Origin: an uncultured Arcobacter sp. | GTDB lineage: Bacteria > Campylobacterota > Campylobacteria > Campylobacterales > Arcobacteraceae | Direction: 5' to 3' | DNA: 7,396 nt | NCBI GenBank assembly: GCA_913062735.1 | Contig: CAJXWI010000117.1 | Coordinates: forward strand, 1 to 7,396 | Shown: positions 1-5,301 of the stretch, piece by piece | Position numbering within the stretch: position 1 is the stretch's first letter | Layout of the letters: each line of letters opens with the position of its first letter | Notes under the pieces: model-generated | Told to the model about the DNA's origin: nothing | What the model saw: only the letters and a program-made list of their open reading frames with translations | Database searches by the model: none | Made by a program: the position numbers and the translations under genes

Positions 1-192
1 ATCCTTTATAGTTTTATTATATTTTATGTTTGAGTCTAAGCAGATACCAAGATAATGGTTTTAATTTTATATATACTCTTATAATAAGAACGAATAATAA
101 CGTAATAGAAAGACTTTAAAATGACTTTTTACATATTCTCTTTGCTGCAAATAAGTAAAGAAAGATTTACATAATAAAATTATAGTTTGAGA
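1..192 (-). promoter_or_regulatory. Non-coding leader of a minus-strand gene starting off the left edge
   Basis: No convincing coding frame lies here on either strand. Read on the minus strand, the stretch ends at the window edge with TAAAGGAT (positions 8 to 1), which looks like the AAGGA ribosome binding sites used by the other genes here. A perfect TATAAT box lies upstream of it at 16-21. A gene on the minus strand therefore probably starts within a few bases outside the window. The leader from this -10 box would be very short, so a promoter further upstream, such as the TATATAA-rich part near 68-80, is also possible. The inference rests on short AT-rich motifs in an AT-rich background. 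Confidence 0.35.
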
Positions 193-213
193 GAAAAAGC
201 CTAGACTTTTTCT
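192..213 (-). terminator. Weak hairpin just after the glutamate synthase-type gene
   Basis: An inverted repeat, AGAAAAAG (192-199) and CTTTTTCT (206-213), surrounds a 6-nt loop and begins 3 nt after the stop codon of the CDGSH/glutamate synthase gene. The U-rich run is the 3' arm of the stem rather than a separate tail, so it is an atypical intrinsic terminator. Its position supports the role more than its strength does. Confidence 0.4.
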
Positions 214-216
214 TTC

Positions 217-1767
217 TTACAAGCGAATATCAGAATAACCAGAATACTTCACCCCTGAAAGTAAAGCCATTTCTTTATGCCAAGTTGAGAGATCATTCTT
301 GTTAAACTTACTTAAATCCTTATGTGCACAGGCTCTTGCCATTACTTTCATAAGTTCATTCGAAGCTTCAAAAAAGTTTTGTAGTTGTTTTGATGCTTTG
401 TTTATATTAAGTTTTCTTCTTAAATCTTCTTTTTGAGTAGCTACGCCAACAGGACAATTATTTGAATTACACATACGTGCTCCAATACAGCCTATTGCTT
501 GCATAGCGCTATTAGAAAGAGCAATACCATCTGCCCCTAAAGCCAATGCTTTAACAAAATCAATTGGAACTCTTAAGCCTCCTGTAATTATTAAAGTAAC
601 TCTTCCACTTGCTTTTTGTTTGTCTAAATAAGCACGTGCACGCGCTAGTGCAGGAATAGTTGGTACTGAAATATGGTCTCTAAACATTAGAGGTGCAGCA
701 CCTGTTCCTCCACCTCTTCCATCTAAAATAATATAATCTGCACTTGCATCTAAAGCAAATTGAATATCTCTTTCTATGTGATTTGCAGAAAGTTTAAAGC
801 CAATCGGAATTCCTCCTGTAATTTCACGGACTCTGTCCGCAAACTTCTTAAAATCAGCAGGAGTATTTAAATCTTTAAAAGTAGGCGGTGAAATAGCCTC
901 AACTCCTTCGTCTAAACCACGAACCAAAGAAATCTTGCCTTTATTCTTAGCTGCAGGAAGATGTCCTCCTATTCCAGTTTTAGCACCTTGTCCTCCTTTA
1001 AAATGAAAAGCTTGCACTTTTTCTAATAATTCTTCTTTATATCCAAAAGCAGCACTTGCAAATTCATAAAAATAGCGTGTATTTTCTTCTTGCTCTTCAC
1101 TTAACATGCCTCCTTCTCCAGAACAAATACCAGTGCCTGCTAACTGCGCTCCTTTTGCTAAAGAAATTTTGGCTTCTTCGCTAAGGGCACCAAAACTCAT
1201 ATCAGAAACAAATAAGGGAATCTTAAGAACAAGAGGTTTTTTACATTCAGGGCCAATAATAAGTTTGCTAGAAACGTTTACATCTTCAAATAAGGGTTTT
1301 GTATGCATTTGGGCTGCCATGATTTGTATTTCATCCCAATGAGGTAAGAGATGTCTTGGAACACCCATTGATGTCATTTCACCATGATGTCCAAGTTCAT
1401 TAAGACCATTTTTGGCCAATTGATGAATAAAAGCAAGGCTAGGTTCTTCAAGGGTATTAACGCCAAGGGGAATTGTATTTTTATCTTTTTTCTTTAGAGG
1501 ACCTTCTTTTCCAATCAAATCTTTACTTAAAAATCTATGTGTTCCATCACAATAAGGAGCATTATTGCTCTGTTTACAGGCGCAAAGAAGTGTGCTTTCA
1601 CTTTCTTTTGCTTTAAAAACCAGAGGTTTAAAGCTACTACCACGATGTGTTCCATCACAAAAAGGTTGTTTATTGGATTTACCACAGCTACAGTAATAAT
1701 ATTCCTCTTCTTTTTTAAGAGTTACTTTAATAGGTTTAGTATCTGAAATTATTGCTTTGTCTTGCAT
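217..1767 (-). CDS. Glutamate synthase-type FMN protein with two N-terminal CDGSH iron-sulfur motifs
   Basis: The protein has 516 residues. Two CDGSH-type motifs come first: C26/C28/C37/H41 and C62/C64/C73/H77, both fitting CxC-x8-CDGTH, the usual ligand set for a [2Fe-2S] cluster. From about residue 125 to the end it matches the FMN-binding synthase domain of GltB-type glutamate synthases, with SDMSFGALSEEA (188-199), KGGQGAKTGIGGH (257-269), SPPTFKDL (293-300) and LDGRGGGTGAAP (348-359). C427-x5-C433-x4-C438 followed by PVGVATQ matches the [3Fe-4S] site of the family. The glutaminase domain that supplies ammonia in classical GltB is absent, as in stand-alone (archaeal-type) relatives. No signal peptide or membrane helix is visible, so it is probably cytoplasmic. 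The ATG is preceded by AAAGGAT at suitable spacing. It appears to be transcribed alone. The family call is firm, but the reaction is not proven: it could make glutamate using an external electron donor, or do other FMN redox chemistry. Confidence 0.93.
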   Translation of the reverse strand: MQDKAIISDTKPIKVTLKKEEEYYYCSCGKSNKQPFCDGTHRGSSFKPLVFKAKESESTLLCACKQSNNAPYCDGTHRFLSKDLIGKEGPLKKKDKNTIPLGVNTLEEPSLAFIHQLAKNGLNELGHHGEMTSMGVPRHLLPHWDEIQIMAAQMHTKPLFEDVNVSSKLIIGPECKKPLVLKIPLFVSDMSFGALSEEAKISLAKGAQLAGTGICSGEGGMLSEEQEENTRYFYEFASAAFGYKEELLEKVQAFHFKGGQGAKTGIGGHLPAAKNKGKISLVRGLDEGVEAISPPTFKDLNTPADFKKFADRVREITGGIPIGFKLSANHIERDIQFALDASADYIILDGRGGGTGAAPLMFRDHISVPTIPALARARAYLDKQKASGRVTLIITGGLRVPIDFVKALALGADGIALSNSAMQAIGCIGARMCNSNNCPVGVATQKEDLRRKLNINKASKQLQNFFEASNELMKVMARACAHKDLSKFNKNDLSTWHKEMALLSGVKYSGYSDIRL

Positions 1768-1860
1768 AAAGAATCCTTTAATAAATTTAAATAAGTTTAT
1801 ATTAAATAACCTTATAAATTATTAAGAAGAAAGGATTAGTAAGAGGCCTTTAGTTTATTA

Positions 1861-1899
1861 AAATAAAAGCAAGAAAATTTTATTTTCTTGTTTTTATTT
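1861..1899 (-). terminator. Long hairpin terminator overlapping the stop codon of the 100-residue protein gene
   Basis: Arms at 1861-1877 and 1883-1899 pair over 17 positions around a 5-nt loop, with one G-T mismatch (1869/1891) that can pair as G-U in RNA. The core is CAAGAAAA / TTTTCTTG. On the minus strand the hairpin takes in two bases of the TAA stop codon (1898-1900) and runs into an A/T-rich arm containing TTTTATTT. The structure is almost symmetrical, so it could also stop transcription coming from the plus strand. Confidence 0.6.
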
Positions 1900-2200
1900 A
1901 GCTTAAAACAGTTACTTTAAGTAAAGCATAAATAGCACTTAAATAAATACACGTAATAATAATGTATTCAATTTTTGTAGATTCTCCTGTTATATAGAAG
2001 TTTGACGCATCATTATTGACTACATTCTTTTTTGACATAGCCATATTATATTGCGAAATAAGTGCGTAACAAATTAGAGTAACAATTGAAGCAGAACGTA
2101 TAATCGTTAAATTTAAATCTCCAGCTGTTCCAAATATAATGGCTAATAAAATAGCATATAATAAATATGAGTTCATTAAAATATTAGAAAATTTTTCCAT
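1898..2200 (-). CDS. Small membrane protein of unknown function (100 residues)
   Basis: I do not recognise the family. Three hydrophobic stretches are visible: about residues 9-27, 32-50 and 76-98. A polar segment between the second and third (about 51-75) contains a KK pair and several Asn, Asp and Ser residues. This suggests an inner-membrane protein with two or three helices and no enzymatic motif. The ATG is preceded by AAGGAT about 6 nt upstream, the best evidence that the frame is translated. A sigma70-like promoter lies at 2226-2254 and a strong hairpin overlaps the stop codon, so the gene looks like a complete single-gene transcription unit. It is divergent from the lipoprotein gene, which suggests but does not show a shared function. 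Confidence 0.75.
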   Translation of the reverse strand: MEKFSNILMNSYLLYAILLAIIFGTAGDLNLTIIRSASIVTLICYALISQYNMAMSKKNVVNNDASNFYITGESTKIEYIIITCIYLSAIYALLKVTVLS

Positions 2201-2225
2201 AGTAGATCCTTAAAAAGTATTTATT

Positions 2226-2254
2226 AGTATACTCAAAAAAAGTTTATAATTCAA
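2226..2254 (-). promoter_or_regulatory. Sigma70-like promoter of the 100-residue membrane protein
   Basis: On the minus strand TTGAAT (2249-2254) and TATACT (2226-2231) are separated by exactly 17 bp, with a run of seven T residues in the spacer. Transcription should start near 2219, giving a leader of about 20 nt that contains the AAGGAT ribosome binding site. This is the best-formed promoter in the window. Confidence 0.6.
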
Positions 2255-2335
2255 GTTTTTTTAATTTAATACTATAATAATTTACTTTAAGTTAAATTTG
2301 ATTTAATAAAAAACTTCTGCTCTTAAATATTACTT

Positions 2336-2344
2336 TGATACAAT
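2336..2344 (+). promoter_or_regulatory. Extended -10 promoter of the lipoprotein gene
   Basis: TG (2336-2337), one base, then TACAAT (2339-2344) forms an extended -10 element, about 28 nt before the GTG start. No good -35 box is seen, as expected for an extended -10 promoter. Transcription would begin near 2350, leaving a short leader with the AAAGGAG ribosome binding site at 2358-2364. Confidence 0.5.
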
Positions 2345-2371
2345 GCGTTTATAAAATAAAGGAGCGCTTGC

Positions 2372-2815
2372 GTGAAATTAAAAATATTATTAGGGTCTTT
2401 ATTCTTAGGCTTACTTTTTACAGCGTGTGGAAACAAACAAAAAGACTATGAAGCAGAAATTAAAAACATTCCTAATGAAACAGTAGCTGATATGTTTACA
2501 AAAAAAATAGCACGAACCTTACCTGCTAAGTACAAACAAGGTACATTAAAACTTGATATGCAAAAAGCCTATTCAAAAGGCGATGATATGTATTTTACTG
2601 GTGTTATTTCTAATTTTGTTCAAGTACAAAAAGAAGAACATTTATTGGTGAAAAGTATTTGTTCTGATACTGCTTTTAGAGCCATGTTTAATAAAGGAAT
2701 CAAGGTGCATTATATAATTTCTAAAAACTTTGTAGAAGAGGACCATATTAACTACGATATTACAAAACAAGTATGTAAAGATGCTGGTTTTGATACAGAA
2801 CTTTTATTAAAGTAA
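2372..2815 (+). CDS. Small lipoprotein of unknown function with two conserved-looking cysteines
   Basis: The protein has 147 residues. The N-terminus MKLKILLGSLFLGLLFTACG is a lipoprotein signal peptide: two lysines, a hydrophobic stretch, and Cys19 after TA as the probable lipidation site. Phe at position -3 of the lipobox is less usual than Leu or Val. The mature part (about 128 residues) has Cys97 and Cys135, which could form a disulfide in the periplasm. The segment from Cys97 (CSDTAFRAMFNKGIKVHYII) to Cys135 has the look of small exported proteins with a short alpha/beta domain closed by a Cys pair, but I cannot name a family. The start is GTG at 2372, supported by AAAGGAG 7 nt upstream and by the signal peptide beginning exactly there. 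It has its own promoter and faces the 46-codon ORF at 2855-2995. Confidence 0.85.
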   Translation: MKLKILLGSLFLGLLFTACGNKQKDYEAEIKNIPNETVADMFTKKIARTLPAKYKQGTLKLDMQKAYSKGDDMYFTGVISNFVQVQKEEHLLVKSICSDTAFRAMFNKGIKVHYIISKNFVEEDHINYDITKQVCKDAGFDTELLLK

Positions 2816-2825
2816 TATATTCAAA

Positions 2826-2864
2826 AAATAAATAATCTTACTTTTTAGGCTGTATTATTTTTTT
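2826..2864 (+). terminator. Possible terminator between the lipoprotein gene and the convergent small ORF
   Basis: AATAAT (2831-2836) pairs with ATTATT (2854-2859). The stem extends outward by one pair and, after a mismatch, by three more, ending in a seven-T run (2858-2864). The stem is A-T only and the loop is 17 nt, so stability is doubtful. Its place 11 bases after the lipoprotein stop codon is the main support. Confidence 0.25.
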
Positions 2865-2995
2865 ATAGTTTGAGAAGTTGGTGCATTTTGAAGCAGTTTA
2901 TTATAATTAGAAGCTGCTTCTCTTGCTCCGCCCATATTATCAGATAAGACAGCATATAAAATAATTAAGAAGAAAATGATAAATGCATATTTCAT
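2855..2995 (-). CDS. 46-residue small protein with a hydrophobic N-terminus, unknown function
   Basis: The frame runs ATG (2993-2995) to TAA (2855-2857). The protein begins MKYAFIIFFLIILYAVLSDN, a lysine followed by a hydrophobic run of about 16 residues: a signal anchor or a secretory signal. The remaining 28 residues are polar and slightly basic, including GGAREAASNYNKLLQNAPTS. An AAAGG ribosome binding site (3004-3008) lies 8 nt before the ATG and a TAAAAT box (3017-3022) lies upstream. The hydrophobic start right after a good ribosome binding site makes translation plausible, although such a short frame could arise by chance. If the hydrophobic part is cleaved, a secreted peptide of about 25-28 residues would remain; otherwise it is a single-pass inner-membrane protein. 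Confidence 0.55.
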   Translation of the reverse strand: MKYAFIIFFLIILYAVLSDNMGGAREAASNYNKLLQNAPTSQTIKK

Positions 2996-3016
2996 GATAT
3001 CTACCTTTCTTTACAT

Positions 3017-3029
3017 ATTTTAGCTAAAA
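3017..3029 (-). promoter_or_regulatory. Candidate -10 box and overlapping 12-bp palindrome before the 46-codon ORF
   Basis: On the minus strand TAAAAT (3017-3022) could be the -10 box for the small ORF. It overlaps the perfect palindrome TTTTAGCTAAAA (3018-3029), a symmetrical site of the kind bound by dimeric regulators. In AT-rich DNA a 12-bp palindrome can occur by chance, and transcription from this box would leave only a very short leader before the AAAGG site. Confidence 0.25.
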
Positions 3030-3094
3030 CTGGGGCTACTTAAAAGATAAAATAAAACTACATTTTTTTAATAAGCCTATATATCAAAAGAAGA

Positions 3095-3100
3095 TATACT
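3095..3100 (+). promoter_or_regulatory. -10 box of the 86-residue membrane protein gene
   Basis: TATACT at 3095-3100 is a near-consensus -10 box 27 nt before the ATG at 3127. A T run at 3063-3069 lies upstream, but there is no recognisable -35 box. It would start transcription near 3107. Its last base is the first base of the in-frame TTG at 3100, so that TTG would not be in the transcript. Confidence 0.4.
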
Positions 3101-3126
3101 TGCAAAAACAAAACAAGAGAGTAAAA

Positions 3127-3387
3127 ATGAGCAATAAAACAAAACATATACTAGTTATAATTATTGCTTTTTTCCCCATAGCATATTTAACAATTTCATC
3201 TGCCATGGAAAATAATTACAGTTTTTTAGAAGCGCTTCAATTCTCTTCCCTTATTATTTTTATCTTCGGCTTTTTCTTGTATGTATTTACTTTAATTACT
3301 TTTCAAATGTTTTTTGGACTTAAGGTTCGTAAGTCTCATGTAAATGAAGACAGTGATAAAGAAAAAACAATCGTTACTAAGACTTAA
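3127..3387 (+). CDS. Two-helix membrane protein of unknown function (86 residues)
   Basis: The family is not recognised. From ATG 3127 the protein begins MSNKTKHILVIIIAFFPIAY and has two hydrophobic segments, about residues 7-26 and 42-65. A short loop (AMENNYSFLEAL) joins them, and a charged tail of about 20 residues rich in Lys, Asp and Glu follows. Lysines at the N-terminus and KVRKSH after the second helix suggest that both ends are cytoplasmic, giving a helical hairpin in the inner membrane. The open frame continues up to a TTG at 3100 (9 more residues, all polar or basic). I prefer the ATG because a likely -10 box overlaps the TTG and a purine-rich AAGAGAG lies before the ATG. The last 11 bp overlap the convergent efflux gene, so the two transcripts would be complementary at their 3' ends. 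Confidence 0.65.
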   Translation: MSNKTKHILVIIIAFFPIAYLTISSAMENNYSFLEALQFSSLIIFIFGFFLYVFTLITFQMFFGLKVRKSHVNEDSDKEKTIVTKT

Positions 3388-4609
3388 TAAGCATCTTTTT
3401 TCTTTTCTTGAACAATATATAAGCAAGCACTACACTAAGAGCTAAGCTTGCAAAAACAAGAAAAAATGCTTTTGAAGAATTTAAATTCAAAGTACTTGCT
3501 AAATAACTAGCGCTTAAAGAAGAAATTGAAAAGTTCAAAGCAGAAAATAAACCAGCTGCTTGACCTGCATTTATTTTAAAATCTTTTAAGGCATAAGCAG
3601 GGCAAGCACTTAAAAAAACAGTACAACCCATAGCATTAAAAACCATGGGAATTATAAATGTTTGCCAAGTATCATTTGAGCTTAAGGCTACACCTAAACT
3701 TCCTCCTATAAAATAAGCAAGAACAGCAAAACTAAGTGTTTTTTTAAGACCAAATTTTTCAACAAAAATAGGTACAGAAAAACTTCCAATCATAAAAATA
3801 CAAGCAATTGACATAAACATATAGCCAAAATCAATTTTGCTAATATCTAAATGCCCTATTAAATATAAGGGTGCAACTGTTATATAAAACATAATTCCTA
3901 AAAAACCTATAATAGATAAAAAAAGATAAACAAGAAAGTTTTCATTTTTTAATATATTGCTATAGGATGCAAGAAAACCTTGTTTGTTTAAAACCTTGTC
4001 TTTTTTTGTTTTTACAAGGGTTTCTGCACTTAATACATAAACCCATAAAATACTCACTAATCCTACAAAAGTAAATACTAAAAACAAATATTGCCAGTCA
4101 TTGTTTTGTAAAAGAAAAGCTCCTATTAAAGGAGCAGAAATGGGAATAATTGCTAAAAAGCCATTTAAATAACTGTAGGCTTTTGTAAGTTTTATACCAT
4201 CAAAGGTATCTCTAATAATTGCGAAAATTGCCGTAAAACAAGCAGATCCTCCAAAGCTTTGTAACGCTCTGTATAATAAAAATAAATCCGCATCTTCTTT
4301 ATTAACAAAAGAAATCAAATAAGCAAAAAGAGTGAAAAATACCAAGCCTAAAAGGGCGACTTTTCTTCGTCCAATTATATCTGCAATTTTTCCCCAAAAT
4401 AATTGACCCACACCCCAAAATAGTAAGTAAATACTAATGGCATATTTTTCAATATCAGGAGAGTTGAAATATGCTTGTATATCATTTAATGCAGGCAAAA
4501 ATAGATCAACGCCTAGAGGTAAAAGAGTAAATAAGGGTAGGGTGAAAAGAAGCGTAAAAAAAATAGATTCACTGCTCTTGTGTTTTAGTATTTTATGTAT
4601 ATGTTTCAT
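3377..4609 (-). CDS. Bcr/CflA-type MFS multidrug efflux transporter
   Basis: This is a 410-residue integral membrane protein with about 12 hydrophobic segments, the normal size for the family. DLFLPALNDIQAYF (35-48) at the end of the first helix is typical of the Bcr/CflA drug:proton antiporters. GQLFWGKIADIIGRRK (68-83) is MFS motif A between helices 2 and 3. LYRALQSFGGSA (112-123) corresponds to motif B, with Arg114, and GFLAIIPISAPLIGAFL (150-166) is the antiporter-type motif C region. The family exports drugs such as bicyclomycin, chloramphenicol or sulfonamides by proton exchange, but the substrate here cannot be read from sequence. The ATG overlaps the TGA of the upstream TetR-type gene in an ATGA, with AGGA 7 nt upstream, so translation is probably coupled. 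It has no clear promoter of its own and probably depends on the one before the regulator. Confidence 0.92.
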   Translation of the reverse strand: MKHIHKILKHKSSESIFFTLLFTLPLFTLLPLGVDLFLPALNDIQAYFNSPDIEKYAISIYLLFWGVGQLFWGKIADIIGRRKVALLGLVFFTLFAYLISFVNKEDADLFLLYRALQSFGGSACFTAIFAIIRDTFDGIKLTKAYSYLNGFLAIIPISAPLIGAFLLQNNDWQYLFLVFTFVGLVSILWVYVLSAETLVKTKKDKVLNKQGFLASYSNILKNENFLVYLFLSIIGFLGIMFYITVAPLYLIGHLDISKIDFGYMFMSIACIFMIGSFSVPIFVEKFGLKKTLSFAVLAYFIGGSLGVALSSNDTWQTFIIPMVFNAMGCTVFLSACPAYALKDFKINAGQAAGLFSALNFSISSLSASYLASTLNLNSSKAFFLVFASLALSVVLAYILFKKRKKMLIKS

Positions 4610-5205
4610 TTGTTTCCTAATAAATTAATAAAGTTATTGATATGTTTTGTGACATTGGCACCTAAATCAAATTCTTTGACACTGAAGGAATAAAACATCA
4701 TTCCATCCGCGGTCATCAGTAAAGATTGTGAAAATTCCAAGGCTTCTTTTTTAAGTAGTTTTTTATTAATTGCATCTTCTATTATTTCTTTTATGATTAA
4801 CTGCAAATTGTCAAAATAATGCTTATTTAAATTGCCTATGTTTTTATTGTTAAAGTTTTGATAAATTACAAAATATTCTTTGTACAAACTCAAATTATTT
4901 GACCTTTTTTTATTTGTATTAAGATAGGTGTCAAAAACAAGATATAAATTTTTTTCATATCCTAAAGATAAATCCAAATTGTTTTTGCATTCTTGAATGT
5001 ATTCTTGTGTGATTAATAACAAAACATAATAAATCGCTTCATCTTTGGAAGAAAAATAATTGTAAAAGGAACTTTTTCCAATTTTGTGCTCTTTTATGAA
5101 TGCATCGATAGAAAAACGCTTGATGCCCATTTTTATAATAGAATCATAAACCATAAGACCTAGTTCTTCTCTTCTTTTCTCTTTATTTACAAGCTTTGGT
5201 GCCAT
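4606..5205 (-). CDS. TetR-family transcriptional regulator
   Basis: The protein has 199 residues, normal for the family. The N-terminal DNA-binding domain covers about residues 8-55. The helix-turn-helix FSIDAFIKEHKIGKSSFYNY (31-50) followed by FSSKDEAIYYVL is a standard TetR-type signature. The rest is a helical ligand-binding and dimerisation domain with little conservation, so the inducer is unknown. The ATG has AAGGA 5 nt upstream. The gene is first in an operon with the Bcr/CflA-type pump, overlapping it by 4 bp. A candidate operator lies between its -10 box and its start codon. The likely role is repression of its own operon until a drug or metabolite binds, inferred from the arrangement. 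Confidence 0.93.
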   Translation of the reverse strand: MAPKLVNKEKRREELGLMVYDSIIKMGIKRFSIDAFIKEHKIGKSSFYNYFSSKDEAIYYVLLLITQEYIQECKNNLDLSLGYEKNLYLVFDTYLNTNKKRSNNLSLYKEYFVIYQNFNNKNIGNLNKHYFDNLQLIIKEIIEDAINKKLLKKEALEFSQSLLMTADGMMFYSFSVKEFDLGANVTKHINNFINLLGNK

Positions 5206-5218
5206 TTTATTCCTTGAT

Positions 5219-5231
5219 GGACTAACCGTCC
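5219..5231 (-). promoter_or_regulatory. Candidate TetR operator in the regulator's leader
   Basis: GGAC-TAACC-GTCC (5219-5231) is an inverted repeat with 4-bp arms. The wider run GACTAACCGTCCGT contains ACTAACCG and resembles half-sites of the ACTGACCG kind found before many AcrR/TetR genes, though symmetry is imperfect. It stands out as a GC-richer island in AT-rich DNA. It lies just after the predicted transcription start, where a bound repressor would block initiation. Confidence 0.4.
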
Positions 5232-5241
5232 GTAAAAGAAT

Positions 5242-5247
5242 AGTATA
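5242..5247 (-). promoter_or_regulatory. -10 box of the tetR-type/efflux operon
   Basis: On the minus strand TATACT (5242-5247) is a near-consensus -10 element about 37 nt before the ATG of the regulator, predicting a start near 5235. The position 17 bp further upstream reads TTAATC (5265-5270), a poor -35, and falls inside the terminator hairpin of the ABC operon. Confidence 0.45.
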
Positions 5248-5264
5248 AGTTTGATAATAAAAGG

Positions 5265-5293
5265 ATTAATAAGGACGCTAGGTCCTTATTAAT
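5265..5293 (-). terminator. Intrinsic terminator of the ABC transporter operon
   Basis: ATTAATAAGGAC (5265-5276) and GTCCTTATTAAT (5282-5293) form a perfect 12-bp stem around a 5-nt loop. It begins 8 nt after the TAA of the fused ATPase gene. On the minus strand it is followed by CCTTTTATT, a moderate U-rich tail. It separates the transporter operon from the regulator/efflux operon on the same strand. Confidence 0.75.
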
Positions 5294-5301
5294 TGAAAAT
5301 A

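Noticed and set aside
155..170. GTAAA-GAAAGA-TTTAC inverted repeat as a terminator
   Set aside because: A 5-bp A-T rich stem with no U-rich tail on either strand is too weak.
121..174. 17-codon plus-strand frame starting ATG in the left non-coding region
   Set aside because: It is too short, has only a weak AAAG upstream and no recognisable peptide features.
1106..1342. Open frame of 78 codons on the plus strand inside the glutamate synthase-type gene
   Set aside because: It lies antisense to a strongly recognised protein, has no ribosome binding site of note and no recognisable sequence.
1537..1746. Plus-strand frame with cysteines opposite the CDGSH motifs
   Set aside because: Its composition is just the complement of the CDGSH coding sequence, which matches its family on the minus strand.
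2890..2920. GAAGCAG...CTGCTTC inverted repeat as a possible small RNA or operator
   Set aside because: It lies within the 46-codon ORF, the arms are only 7 bp, and the right arm also forms its own short palindrome, so no single structure is favoured.
4437..4628. Plus-strand frame of 63 codons opposite the start of the efflux gene
   Set aside because: It covers the antisense of a conserved MFS N-terminus and the end of the TetR-type gene, with no independent support.
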